Below, piece after piece: positions 36,436 to 44,688 of a DNA stretch of 64,000 nt. Origin of the DNA: CAVXNB01 sp963763085 (GTDB lineage Bacteria; Actinomycetota; Acidimicrobiia; Acidimicrobiales; Bog-793); NCBI GenBank assembly GCA_963763085.1, contig CAVXNB010000001.1, positions 806,001 to 870,000 on the forward strand, written 5' to 3'. Numbering within the stretch: the stretch's first letter is position 1; each line of letters opens with the position of its first letter. The notes under the pieces were generated by a model, which made no database searches, was not told the origin of the DNA, and saw nothing but the letters and a program-made list of their open reading frames with translations. A program made the translations under genes and the position numbers.

Positions 36436-37884
36436 ATGATTGCGCTCGTGACGTCTGAGCCCCGCCTCCCGGATGGCAAAGATCGTCACGAAGTGGTGCC
36501 CCGCGCGCGTCGTTCACTCGGGCGGCGCTTCGACTACTTGTGGGCAACGTTCGGTTTAGCCAGTCTGGGTGACGGAATCGGGTACGGCGCCGTTCCTCTC
36601 CTCGCCCTCGTCGTCGATCCAAGGCCGTTGCCCGTCGCCGCCGTGGCAGCAGCGGACACCCTCCCCTGGCTCGTCTTGGCGCTGCCGGCCGGCGCTCTCG
36701 CCGACCGCTTCGAGCGGGGACGGCTCATGGCCGTCATCAACATGGGGCGCGGCCTGATTCTGGCGACGTTGGCGCTACTCGTCGGGCTCGGCGTCATCGA
36801 CCTCGCGCTGCTCCTGCTCCTCGTGTTCGCGAACGGCGGGGCGCGCGCGATCTACTACTCCGCTTCGCAAGCGACAGTGCCGGAGCTGATCGGGCCGGCA
36901 TCGCTCAACAGGGCGAACGGGGTCCTCGGGGGCACGGAGGCAGCCACCGAGCACCTCGGCGGCCCGATTCTCGGGACGATCGGGTTCGCCGTGGCGAACG
37001 CTCTCCCGTTCGCCGCCGACGCGGTTGCGGTCGGCGTTTCCGGCCTCTCGCTACTCGGGTTCCGCACCGAGCGGCCGAAAGGCGGGCCCGCCCCGGGCTC
37101 GATCCTCGACGGCGCCAGGCGACTCATGGGCGACCGCGCCCTGCGCTTGCTCGTGGCGCTGCTCGCGGCGTTGGCCGGACTGCAGGGACTCGTGGGCGGG
37201 GTGCTCGTCCTCGTCGCAACGAAACGTTGGGGACTGCATCCGAGCGCCTACGGCGCGTTCCTGGCCGCAGGAGCTGTCGGCAACGTGCCGGGCGCCCTGC
37301 TCGCCAATCGAATCGTCATGCGGATCGGCAACGTCCCGGCGCTCATCGGCTGCGCCCTCGTGTCAGGGCTCGGCTATCTGGTCATGGCCTTCGCACACGG
37401 GTGGGTGGTCGGGGGGGCTGCGTTCGCATTCGTTGGTTTCGCAATCGCTGCCGGCAGCGTCATCGCGAACTCGCTGCGCCAACGCCTCACCCCTGCCGAG
37501 CTGATGGGGCGGGTCGGCTCAGCGTGGCGCGGCATCGTGTGGGGCGCCTTCCCCATCGGCTCGCTCATCGGAGGCGGGCTCGCCTCGTTCGGCGGGCTGC
37601 AACTGCCGGTGCTCATCGCCGGCGTGGCACAGTGCGCCGTCGCCGTGGGCCTCGCAGGACCGCTCACGCGCAGGCTCGGCGAGGCGGATCGGTCGCTCAC
37701 CCCGGCCGGCGACACGGGCGCCGGCCTCGGCGAGCGACACGCCACGACCTCGGTAACCGGGGACGAGACCACTCAGGCCGCCGCGGAGGGCGGTGCGCAG
37801 CGGACCGGCTCGAACCGGCGGCTTCACAGCCGTTCGGGGCAGCGGCGCTACCAGGGCCGCTCGTCGAAGACGCGGTGGCGGTAG
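36436..37884 (+). CDS. MFS transporter, EntS/TetA-like efflux type
   Basis: About 482 residues with twelve membrane helices. After the first helix come FGLASLGDGIGYGAVPLLAL and LALPAGALADRFERGRLMAV, the MFS motif-A loop between helices 2 and 3 (GxLADRxGRR type). The C-terminus is a Ser/Thr/Gly/Arg-rich cytosolic tail of about 70 residues. I choose ATG 36436 (MIALVTSEPR); 36397 is also in frame. Substrate unknown, drug or siderophore-like efflux being typical of this subgroup. Its 3' end overlaps the convergent DUF1707 gene by 37 bp. The hairpin array sits directly upstream. Confidence 0.82.
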   Translation: MIALVTSEPRLPDGKDRHEVVPRARRSLGRRFDYLWATFGLASLGDGIGYGAVPLLALVVDPRPLPVAAVAAADTLPWLVLALPAGALADRFERGRLMAVINMGRGLILATLALLVGLGVIDLALLLLLVFANGGARAIYYSASQATVPELIGPASLNRANGVLGGTEAATEHLGGPILGTIGFAVANALPFAADAVAVGVSGLSLLGFRTERPKGGPAPGSILDGARRLMGDRALRLLVALLAALAGLQGLVGGVLVLVATKRWGLHPSAYGAFLAAGAVGNVPGALLANRIVMRIGNVPALIGCALVSGLGYLVMAFAHGWVVGGAAFAFVGFAIAAGSVIANSLRQRLTPAELMGRVGSAWRGIVWGAFPIGSLIGGGLASFGGLQLPVLIAGVAQCAVAVGLAGPLTRRLGEADRSLTPAGDTGAGLGERHATTSVTGDETTQAAAEGGAQRTGSNRRLHSRSGQRRYQGRSSKTRWR

Positions 37885-38306
37885 CGGTACCCGCGGTTGT
37901 AGGAGCGCCCGAACCGATCGCGCCTCCAGATGAGGAAGACGATCAGCGCGATCAGCAACCAGGGCACGTGCGGAGGGACCATGGCAGACCAGAGGCTGGC
38001 GACCACGAAGACGACGGCCACGATCAAAAGCACGTGGTGTCGCCGGCGAGGAACGGGCGCCGGCACGTGCTCGGCCGTGACCTGGCCGGGCAGATCGGTC
38101 AGCAAGCCGGCGAGATCGGCTCGGGTCTTTGCGCCCATGGCCTGGTCCAGCCGCTCCTTGAACTCGGCAGCATCGAGGCGGCCATCCGCGTAGTGCTTCG
38201 ATAGCTCTTCGGCGACCTCGTTGCGCTCGGCGTCGGAGACCCGCATCGCGGCTCCGCCGTCGGGTTGCCTCTGCGGTCCCCAGGGAACGTCCCATCGCGA
38301 TTGCAT
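37848..38306 (-). CDS. DUF1707 (SHOCT-like) membrane protein
   Basis: A 152-residue protein. The N-terminal domain MRVSDAERNEVAEELSKHYADG with RLDAAEFKERLDQAMGAKT and LLTDLP is the classical DUF1707 module of actinobacterial membrane proteins. One or two membrane helices (HHVLLIVAVVFVVASLW, PWLLIALIVFLIW) and a basic tail follow. The starts at 38306 (MQSRWD) and 38348 are both possible. It sits beside two PspC-domain genes, so it probably belongs to an envelope-stress locus. The molecular role is unknown. Confidence 0.8.
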   Translation of the reverse strand: MQSRWDVPWGPQRQPDGGAAMRVSDAERNEVAEELSKHYADGRLDAAEFKERLDQAMGAKTRADLAGLLTDLPGQVTAEHVPAPVPRRRHHVLLIVAVVFVVASLWSAMVPPHVPWLLIALIVFLIWRRDRFGRSYNRGYRYRHRVFDERPW

Positions 38307-38350
38307 GTCATTCCTTCCTCGTCGTCGGGCCGCTTCGGGTCCCGACATCT

Positions 38351-38620
38351 TCAGCGGTACCGGACGTGGTTCAACATCTCATCCGCAAGCGCGGCGTCGG
38401 CACCTTCCTCGGGGATGAGCAGCCAGGCCGCCAGGTAGAGCGGGACGGCCAGTCCACCGAGAAGTGCCAGCGCAACAAAGGCGATCCGCACGAGCGTGAC
38501 GTCGACATCGAGGAACTCGGCGAGGCCGGCGGCGACGCCGGCAACCATGCGTCCATACGACGCCCTGCGGAGGGGCTTGTCTCGAGTCTCGGGATTGTTC
38601 TGTTTCGTCGTTGAGTCCAT
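38351..38620 (-). CDS. PspC-domain membrane protein
   Basis: An 89-residue protein with one PspC domain: LRRASYGRMVAGVAAGLAEFLDVD, then VTLVRIAFVALALLGG and PLYLAAWLLIPEE. PspC proteins respond to envelope stress in the inner membrane. Start ATG 38620 (MDSTTKQNNPE). It is transcribed away from a PspC-histidine-kinase gene, with 93 bp between the starts, and immediately upstream of the DUF1707 gene (44-bp gap). Confidence 0.85.
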   Translation of the reverse strand: MDSTTKQNNPETRDKPLRRASYGRMVAGVAAGLAEFLDVDVTLVRIAFVALALLGGLAVPLYLAAWLLIPEEGADAALADEMLNHVRYR

Positions 38621-38713
38621 ACGAGAATCATCTGCGCGCCGGCGCGCTTTGGAAATCGGGGACAACCCGGATCGGACCCCGAGACGACGGGGCGGCCATC
38701 AGGGACGCTCCGG

Positions 38714-40183
38714 ATGGTTATGGCTCCGGTTCGGCGCGATCATCGATGTATCGCCGAGATCAAGTCACCGCCGCCTTGGTGGGCAAGCCCTCCCCCACCA
38801 CCACCTCCACAGACCGGCGCGCCTCACGCACCTCGCGGGCGTGGGCCAAGACCCGAGGACTCCGGCGCCGGCGACGGACCACCTTGGCGCGGCGATTGGC
38901 GGGGCGATTGGCCTGGCATGCACCACTGGCGGCGCGTGCGGCGGAGGTGGCCGGGGCAGGGCCGGCTGCAGCGGAGCCGGGAGGACCGCATCCTCGGTGG
39001 CGTCGCAGGGGGCATCGCGCGCCACTTCGGCCGGGACGTGACCGTCGTCCGAATCATCCTCGTGCTTCTCGCTCTCGTGAGCGGCTTCGGGGCCGCCGGC
39101 TACGTCGTGGCCTGGCTGGTGCTGCCGCCCGAAGGGTCATCCGAGGCGATCGCGGCGCGCGCTGTATCCGACCGGCGCGGACTCACGCTCGTGCTGGCGC
39201 TCGTGCCGGTGCTGGTGCTCCTCCTCGTCGTGCTGTCGGTCCTGCGCGTCAGCTTCCTGACCTCCTTCGTGCCGCCGCTGATGATCAGCGCGGCCGGCCT
39301 CGTCCTCATCTACCGCAACGCCGAAGACGACGAACGAGCGTGGCTGAGTGGCGCTGCCGGCAGCTTGTTCCAGATCGACGCCGGGGCGAAACGCTCCCGG
39401 GCGGCCTTCCTCGTGCGCCTGGCCGGAGGCTTGTCGCTGCTCGGACTGGGCGTGTTCGTTCTCGACCAGCGCGCTCCGCGCCCCTCGACGCTACGGCCGC
39501 TCGAGGGGGCGCTGCTCGTGATGGCGGCAACCGTGGTCATCTTCGGTCCCTGGTGGTTGCGGTTGGCACGCGACCTCGTGGCCGAGCGCCAGGCGCGCAT
39601 CCGGGCCGAGGAGCGAGCGGACATGGCCGCCCGGGTCCACGATTCGGTCCTCCAGACCCTCGCTCTCATCCAAAGGTCCGCCCACCAACCCCAGGAGGTC
39701 GCCAAGCTGGCCCGCGCCCAAGAGCGTGAGCTCCGCTCCTGGTTGTTCGAGGGGCGCGCTCCAGGGTCGTTCGGAGCGGAGGGGCCGGCAACCCTGGCAG
39801 CCGGCGTGGAGCAGATCGAGCGAGAGGTCGAAGCCGCCCACGGCGTGGCGGTCGACGCGGTCACAGTCGGCGACGCCCCGCTCGACGACGAGCTCCGAGC
39901 GCTCCTCGCAGCCGGCCGGGAGGCGACCGTCAACGCCGCCAAGTGGTCCGGGGCCCCATCGGTGTCGATCTATACCGAAGTCGAAACCAAGCGCGTCGCG
40001 ATGTTCATCCGCGACCGCGGCACCGGTTTCGATACGGAGGCGATCGCCGAGGACCGCAGGGGAATCGCAGAGTCGATCCGCGGCCGGATGCAGCGCCACG
40101 GCGGCACTGCCGTCATCCGCTCGGTGCCTGGGGACGGTACCGAGGTCGAGCTCAGCGTGCCGCGCCGTGCCGGCCGCCCGTGA
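38714..40183 (+). CDS. PspC-domain sensor histidine kinase (NarL/LiaS type)
   Basis: A 489-residue membrane kinase. A Pro/Gly/Trp-rich N-terminus precedes a PspC domain (about residues 85-145; REDRILGGVAGGIARHFGRD and YVVAWLVLPPEG). Several further helices follow. The HisKA_3 region is ADMAARVHDSVLQTLALIQ, with the phosphorylated His near residue 308. The HATPase domain has GREATVNAAKWSGAPSV and DRGTGFD, then a shortened G2-box region. The stop overlaps the response-regulator start as GTGA. Fusion of PspC to the kinase implies that envelope stress is sensed directly. Confidence 0.88.
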   Translation: MVMAPVRRDHRCIAEIKSPPPWWASPPPPPPPQTGAPHAPRGRGPRPEDSGAGDGPPWRGDWRGDWPGMHHWRRVRRRWPGQGRLQRSREDRILGGVAGGIARHFGRDVTVVRIILVLLALVSGFGAAGYVVAWLVLPPEGSSEAIAARAVSDRRGLTLVLALVPVLVLLLVVLSVLRVSFLTSFVPPLMISAAGLVLIYRNAEDDERAWLSGAAGSLFQIDAGAKRSRAAFLVRLAGGLSLLGLGVFVLDQRAPRPSTLRPLEGALLVMAATVVIFGPWWLRLARDLVAERQARIRAEERADMAARVHDSVLQTLALIQRSAHQPQEVAKLARAQERELRSWLFEGRAPGSFGAEGPATLAAGVEQIEREVEAAHGVAVDAVTVGDAPLDDELRALLAAGREATVNAAKWSGAPSVSIYTEVETKRVAMFIRDRGTGFDTEAIAEDRRGIAESIRGRMQRHGGTAVIRSVPGDGTEVELSVPRRAGRP

Positions 40184-40842
40184 GCGCGACCAGAGCGCCG
40201 AGGGTCTTCCTCGTCGACGATCATCACCTTTTCCGAGCCGGGGTTCGCAGCGAGCTCGGTGATGCCGTCGAGGTCGTCGGCGAGGCGGACGAGGTCGCTG
40301 CCGCCATCGAGCTGATCGCGGAACGGGAGCCCGACGTGGTGCTGCTCGACGTGCACCTGCCCGGCGGCGGCGGCAAGGCCGTGATCGAGGCGATCAAGGC
40401 TGGGCATCCGGCGGTGCGGTTTCTCGCCCTGTCGGTCTCCGATGCGCCCGAAGACGTGATCGCGGTCATCAGGGCCGGCGCCCGCGGCTACGTGACCAAG
40501 ACGATCTCAGGACCTGAGCTGGTGGACGCCGTCGTGCGTGTCGCCGGCGGCGACGCCGTCTTCTCGCCCCGACTGGCCGGCTTCGTGCTCGACGCCTACG
40601 CCTCGATGCCGGCAGGCTCAGAACCGATCGGGTCTCTCGACCTCGAGTCCGATCAGCTCTCGCCGCGCGAGCACGAAGTGCTCCGGCTGATCGCCCGCGG
40701 CTACACGTACAAGGAGATCGCCCGGGAGCTCACCATCTCGGTCAAGACCGTCGAGAGCCATGTCTCAGCGGTTCTGCGCAAGCTCCAGCTGTCGACCCGG
40801 CACCAGCTGACCAGGTGGGCGACGGAGCGCCGGCTGATCTGA
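40180..40842 (+). CDS. NarL/LuxR-family response regulator
   Basis: A 220-residue partner of the upstream PspC kinase. The receiver domain starts RVFLVDDHHLFRAGV. The phospho-acceptor Asp is in VVLLDVHLPGGGG (near residue 56) and the switch Lys in GYVTKTISG. The LuxR-type helix-turn-helix is LSPREHEVLRLIARGYTYKEIA followed by TISVKTVESHVSAVLRKLQL (split here as two motifs). The start is GTG 40180, overlapping the kinase stop. Regulation of the divergent PspC/DUF1707 genes is a reasonable inference. Confidence 0.92.
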   Translation: MSATRAPRVFLVDDHHLFRAGVRSELGDAVEVVGEADEVAAAIELIAEREPDVVLLDVHLPGGGGKAVIEAIKAGHPAVRFLALSVSDAPEDVIAVIRAGARGYVTKTISGPELVDAVVRVAGGDAVFSPRLAGFVLDAYASMPAGSEPIGSLDLESDQLSPREHEVLRLIARGYTYKEIARELTISVKTVESHVSAVLRKLQLSTRHQLTRWATERRLI

Positions 40843-40845
40843 GAA

Positions 40846-42099
40846 CTAGGCGCTGCCGATGAGCACGCGCCGCAGCGGCCCGCCCGTGCGAAGGGCGAAC
40901 CAGACGACCATGACCCCGGCTCCGACCACGATCTGCGTGATCCCGAACGTCGCCCGGGCGCCGAAGGCGCCCAGAAGGGCGCCCGCCAAGAGCGGGCTGA
41001 CGACGGTGCTCAGTGCCCAGACGCCGTTTAGGATGCCCATGACGACGCCGAGACCCACGCCGCTCTGATTGGCCCCCGTCGCCCCGAGTGGATACCCGAC
41101 CGTCCAGAGCACCGAGCGGAGCGTGGCCGTGGCGCAGAGCATCACCACGAGGCACAGCGGGGCTGAGCTGGCGGTGGCCGGCGAGATGGCCACGGCGAGG
41201 ATGAGCCCCGCGGCGAGGACCGTCCTCAGGCGCACCACCCGCTTCCCGAACCAGCCGGTGGCCGCGCTGCCGAGGATGAACAGGACGGCGGCAGCGGAGA
41301 ACACGAGTCCGATGAATCCCTCGGAGGCGCCGGCGGCGTGCAGCTCGAGCGGCACGAGCAACGTCGTGACGGCGGCGGTCGAGCCGGCGACGACGACTGC
41401 CGTCGTGGCTCCCAGCACCCTCACGTCAGCGGCCGCGGTGCGGAGGCTGGCGAGCATGCTGATCGGTTCGACCGAATTCGTGCCTTCGGCGCGGATCGTG
41501 GTGAGCATCCCCGTCAGGACGGCCATGAGGCAGGCAGCGACGATGAACGGCGCCGCCAGACCGAGGTACTCGGCGATGAACCCGGCGAACGCCGGCCCGA
41601 CGATGCTCCCGAGCCCGGAGACCGTAACAGTCCCGGCAAGCGCCGACTCGTCTCGCGACGCGTTCGCCAACCAGGCCAGGGCGGCAGTCCACACCATGCC
41701 GTAACCGAGGCCGAACACGAGCCGGGCGGCGACCAACGTCGGGTAGGACGGGGCGACGGCCTGACCGGCGGTCGCCAATGCCATGAGCCAGCCGGCCCAC
41801 AAAGTCAGCCCCCTCGCCCCGAAACGATCCGCCAGCGTGCCCGCCGGCACCGACACCACAAGAGCGGCGATACCGGTAGCCGCGAGCAGGACGGCAGTCT
41901 GGAACCCGCTGAGCTGGAAACGGTGCGCGTACGAGGGAAGGAGGGGGGCGATAGCCGTCTGGAGGAGCGAGCTCACCAGCACGACGCCGTACACCAGAAA
42001 CCGGAGCCGCCGGATCTCCGACCCCCCCGCCCCGGCCGCCGAGAGGGGGATCTCGGCGGCCGGTGACGATTCGGTGGGGGGAGAGGGGTGTCGGGTCAT
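40846..42099 (-). CDS. MFS transporter
   Basis: A 417-residue twelve-helix major-facilitator protein. The motif-A loop is SVPAGTLADRFGARGLTL, and VFGLGYGMVWTAALAWLAN resembles antiporter motif C surroundings. The N-terminus is Pro/Ser-rich and cytosolic. Start ATG 42099. It is divergent from a LysR regulator that stands directly before tryptophanase, so it may carry tryptophan, indole or a related compound; this is inference. The stop lies three bases beyond that of the convergent response regulator. Confidence 0.83.
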   Translation of the reverse strand: MTRHPSPPTESSPAAEIPLSAAGAGGSEIRRLRFLVYGVVLVSSLLQTAIAPLLPSYAHRFQLSGFQTAVLLAATGIAALVVSVPAGTLADRFGARGLTLWAGWLMALATAGQAVAPSYPTLVAARLVFGLGYGMVWTAALAWLANASRDESALAGTVTVSGLGSIVGPAFAGFIAEYLGLAAPFIVAACLMAVLTGMLTTIRAEGTNSVEPISMLASLRTAAADVRVLGATTAVVVAGSTAAVTTLLVPLELHAAGASEGFIGLVFSAAAVLFILGSAATGWFGKRVVRLRTVLAAGLILAVAISPATASSAPLCLVVMLCATATLRSVLWTVGYPLGATGANQSGVGLGVVMGILNGVWALSTVVSPLLAGALLGAFGARATFGITQIVVGAGVMVVWFALRTGGPLRRVLIGSA

Positions 42100-42172
42100 G
42101 GGCGTCGTTTCGGCTGGTTCTGGTCGAAGCGTCCAGTCTTTTTCGCCGGACGACGGGCGTTCCTTGAGTGCT

Positions 42173-42204
42173 TTTAGTTTACGATAACTATTGTCACTAC
42201 TAAG
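42173..42204. promoter_or_regulatory. Candidate LysR operator in the MFS/LysR divergent promoter
   Basis: An AT-rich patch within the 116-bp gap between two divergent starts. TTAGT (42174-42178) and ACTAA (42199-42203) form a dyad around an inner imperfect dyad GATAACTATTGTC (42183-42195). LysR-type regulators commonly bind such interrupted dyads upstream of divergent genes. It lies 12-40 bp before the LysR start, consistent with autorepression. Confidence 0.4.
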
Positions 42205-42215
42205 CTGAAGAGTTG

Positions 42216-43145
42216 ATGCCAGAACGATCGATGTGGTCGATTGATAAAGGAGTGGGCCTTCGTGAGCTGAGGGCGCTGCTCACGGTCGCCGACCTGGGAT
42301 CCTTTCGGCGGGCGGCGACCGAGCTGGGCTACACCCAGTCCTCGATCTCGCACCAGGTCGCCGCTCTGGAACGTGCTCTCGGGACCGAGCTCTTCACGCG
42401 GCCGGGCGGGCGCGGAGCTGTGAAGCTGACGCCGAGCGGCACGGCGGCCTACCGGCGAGCCCGGCGTGCGCTCGGCGAGGTCGAGGCGATCGGCGCCGAT
42501 GTCGACGAGGCCCAGCGTGGTGAGCGGGCGAGGATCCGTGTGGGCGTGTCGCAGACGGCGGCGGCGGAGCTGATGCCGACGGCGCTGCGTGCGTTTCGCG
42601 AGACCCACGCCGATGTCGAGGTGATCCTGAGCGAGGTCGAGGACAGCCAGGCCATCATGAGCGGCCTCGGGCGGGGCCGGCTCGACCTGGCGTTCGCCCT
42701 CAACCCCGAGGCTGACGAGCGAGTCGAGGCGATCGCTCTCGTAGAGGACCCGTGGGTGATCCTGACCCGCCGCGACAGCCCGATCGCGGGCGCGGACCAT
42801 CCGACCTTCGACCTGCTCGACGGCGCCGAGCTCGTCGCCTGGACGCGCCGTTGGTACACGCAGATCGCGCTCGAGGAGAGTTGGAGCCGGCGGGGCATCG
42901 CGCCTCGAATCGTCTACCGGACCGACGACAACCTCGCCCTGCAACGTCTCGTCGCCGCCGGCCTCGGCCATGCCTGCATCGGGCAGCTGTCTGCCCGTAG
43001 GGCGGTGGACTCGTCGCTCACCTGGCTCGCCCCTCGGGAGCGGCTGAGTCCCCGCCAGCTCTCGCTGTGCTACCCGCGCCACCGCGAGCTGACGGGGACC
43101 GTCTCGGCCTTGATCTCGGCGATCCGAGCCCACCCCACGGGATGA
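42216..43145 (+). CDS. LysR-family transcriptional regulator
   Basis: A 309-residue LTTR. The winged helix-turn-helix is LRELRALLTVADLGSFRRAA with TQSSISHQVAALERALG and LFTRPGGRGAVKLT. The periplasmic-binding-like effector domain follows (RIRVGVSQTAAAELMP to the C-terminus). ATG 42216 is preceded by an in-frame TTG. The tryptophanase gene starts 32 bp after the stop, and the MFS gene is divergent, so it likely controls both in response to an amino acid or its product. Confidence 0.9.
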   Translation: MPERSMWSIDKGVGLRELRALLTVADLGSFRRAATELGYTQSSISHQVAALERALGTELFTRPGGRGAVKLTPSGTAAYRRARRALGEVEAIGADVDEAQRGERARIRVGVSQTAAAELMPTALRAFRETHADVEVILSEVEDSQAIMSGLGRGRLDLAFALNPEADERVEAIALVEDPWVILTRRDSPIAGADHPTFDLLDGAELVAWTRRWYTQIALEESWSRRGIAPRIVYRTDDNLALQRLVAAGLGHACIGQLSARRAVDSSLTWLAPRERLSPRQLSLCYPRHRELTGTVSALISAIRAHPTG

Positions 43146-43177
43146 GGGATCGGGCTGGCCTCGGAGCGGGCGGTAGC

Positions 43178-44569
43178 GTGAGCGCCACGCCTAGAACCTT
43201 CCGCACGATCATCGAGCCGTTCCGAATCCATGCGGTCGAGCCGCTCCGGATGACGACGCCCGACGAGCGCGGCGCCGCCATCCGGGCCTCCTCGTACAAC
43301 CTGTTCAACCTGCCGGCCCGAGATGTGCTGATCGACCTGTTGACCGACTCGGGGACCGGCGCCATGAGTCGCGACCAGTGGGCGGCGATCCAGCACGGTG
43401 ACGAGTCCTACGCCGGCTCCCCCTCTTGGATGATCTTCAGGGACGCGGTCACTGAGCTGTTCCCCTTCCGCCACGTGATCCCCACCCACCAGGGCCGGGC
43501 GGCCGAGAGGATCCTCTTCTCGGTCATCGGTGGTCCCGGCCAGGTCGTGCCGAACAACACGCACTTCGACACGACGCGGGCCAACGTCGAGTTCACCGGC
43601 GCCGAGGCGGTCGATCTCGTCATCGCCGAGGGCCGCGATCCAAAGAGCACGCACCCGTTCAAGGGCAACCTCGACGTCGAGGCGCTCGACAGTCTGATCC
43701 GGGCCCGCGGGCCCGAGCACGTGCCGGTCGTGATGGTTACCGTCACGAACAACTCGGGCGGCGGCCAGCCGGTCAGCCTCGAGAACCTTCGCCAGGTGCG
43801 GGCCGTCTGCGATCGGTACGGGTTGCCGTTGTTCCTCGATGCATGTCGGTTCGCGGAGAACGCCTGGTTTATCAGGGAGCGCGAGGAAGGCCAGGCCGAG
43901 CGCGACGTCGCCGACATCGTGCGCGAGATGGCGTCGCTCGCCGACGGCATGACGATGAGCGCCAAGAAGGACCCGCTCGCCAACATCGGGGGCTGGCTCG
44001 CCTGCAACGACGACGCCCTCGCCGAGTCCTGCCGGAACCTGCTGATCCTGACCGAGGGCTTCCCGACCTACGGCGGGCTCGCCGGGCGGGACCTGGAGGC
44101 GGTCGCGCAGGGCATCCGCGAGGCGGTCTCCCACGACTATCTCCGCTACCGCATCCGGTCGACGGCCTACCTGGGAGAGGCACTGGACCGGTCCGGGATC
44201 CCGGTCGTGCTGCCGATCGGTGGGCACGCCGTCTACCTGGACGCCCGGGCGCTGCTCCCGCACATCCCGCCGTTGCAGTACCCGGGGCAGTCGCTCGCCG
44301 TGGCGCTGTACGAGGTCGGCGGCATCCGGGGTTGCGAGATCGGCACGGTGATGTTCGGCCGCCAGCCCGACGGCGGCGAGCTCCCGGCTTCCATGGACCT
44401 CGTCCGGCTCGCAATCCCGCGGCGCACCTACACCCAGAGCCACGTCGATTACGTCATCGAGGTCTGTCAGGCCGTAGCCGAGAATGCCGGCGAGCTACGT
44501 GGGTACCGCATCGTGGAGGAGGCGCCGCAGCTCCGGCACTTCACGGCCCGTTTCGAGCCATTTGGCTGA
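43178..44569 (+). CDS. tnaA: Tryptophanase (beta-eliminating lyase)
   Basis: A 463-residue PLP enzyme that splits L-tryptophan to indole, pyruvate and ammonia. The motifs are EPFRIHAVEPLRMTT, LIDLLTDSGTGAMS, the PTHQGRAAE loop, DACRFAENAWFI, the PLP-Lys motif TMSAKKDPLANIGG (Lys near residue 262) and LTEGFPTYGGLAGRD. The C-terminus has LRHFTARFE, with the His found in tryptophanases where tyrosine phenol-lyases have Phe, which favours tryptophanase. The start is GTG 43178. No TnaC-like leader peptide is apparent, and the upstream LysR gene probably does the regulation. Confidence 0.9.
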   Translation: MSATPRTFRTIIEPFRIHAVEPLRMTTPDERGAAIRASSYNLFNLPARDVLIDLLTDSGTGAMSRDQWAAIQHGDESYAGSPSWMIFRDAVTELFPFRHVIPTHQGRAAERILFSVIGGPGQVVPNNTHFDTTRANVEFTGAEAVDLVIAEGRDPKSTHPFKGNLDVEALDSLIRARGPEHVPVVMVTVTNNSGGGQPVSLENLRQVRAVCDRYGLPLFLDACRFAENAWFIREREEGQAERDVADIVREMASLADGMTMSAKKDPLANIGGWLACNDDALAESCRNLLILTEGFPTYGGLAGRDLEAVAQGIREAVSHDYLRYRIRSTAYLGEALDRSGIPVVLPIGGHAVYLDARALLPHIPPLQYPGQSLAVALYEVGGIRGCEIGTVMFGRQPDGGELPASMDLVRLAIPRRTYTQSHVDYVIEVCQAVAENAGELRGYRIVEEAPQLRHFTARFEPFG

Positions 44570-44597
44570 TCCGTGCGGTGGGAGCGGCGGGCCGGGG

Positions 44598-44688
44598 TAA
44601 TTGAATTTCATTCCAAACTTGCCTCCGATCGAGATTGTGACTGGTCGCAATCATTAACGGAGGCAAGTTTGAACAAAGAAATTAACTA
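44598..44688. repeat. Dispersed palindromic element, copy 2 (between convergent genes)
   Basis: A 91-bp near-palindrome. Outer ends are TAATTGAATTTC and GAAATTAACTA, the middle arms AAACTTGCCTCCG (44615-44627 region) and CGGAGGCAAGTTT (44658-44670) pair perfectly, and the core is ATTGTGAC-TG-GTCGCAAT. It is an inverted, nearly identical copy of the element at 19923-19994. It lies 28 bp after the tryptophanase stop, and its right end provides the TAG stop of tag. Confidence 0.88.

Noticed and set aside
43070..44443. Minus-strand frame of 457 codons opposite tryptophanase
   Set aside because: Shadow frame; tryptophanase has all family motifs on the plus strand.
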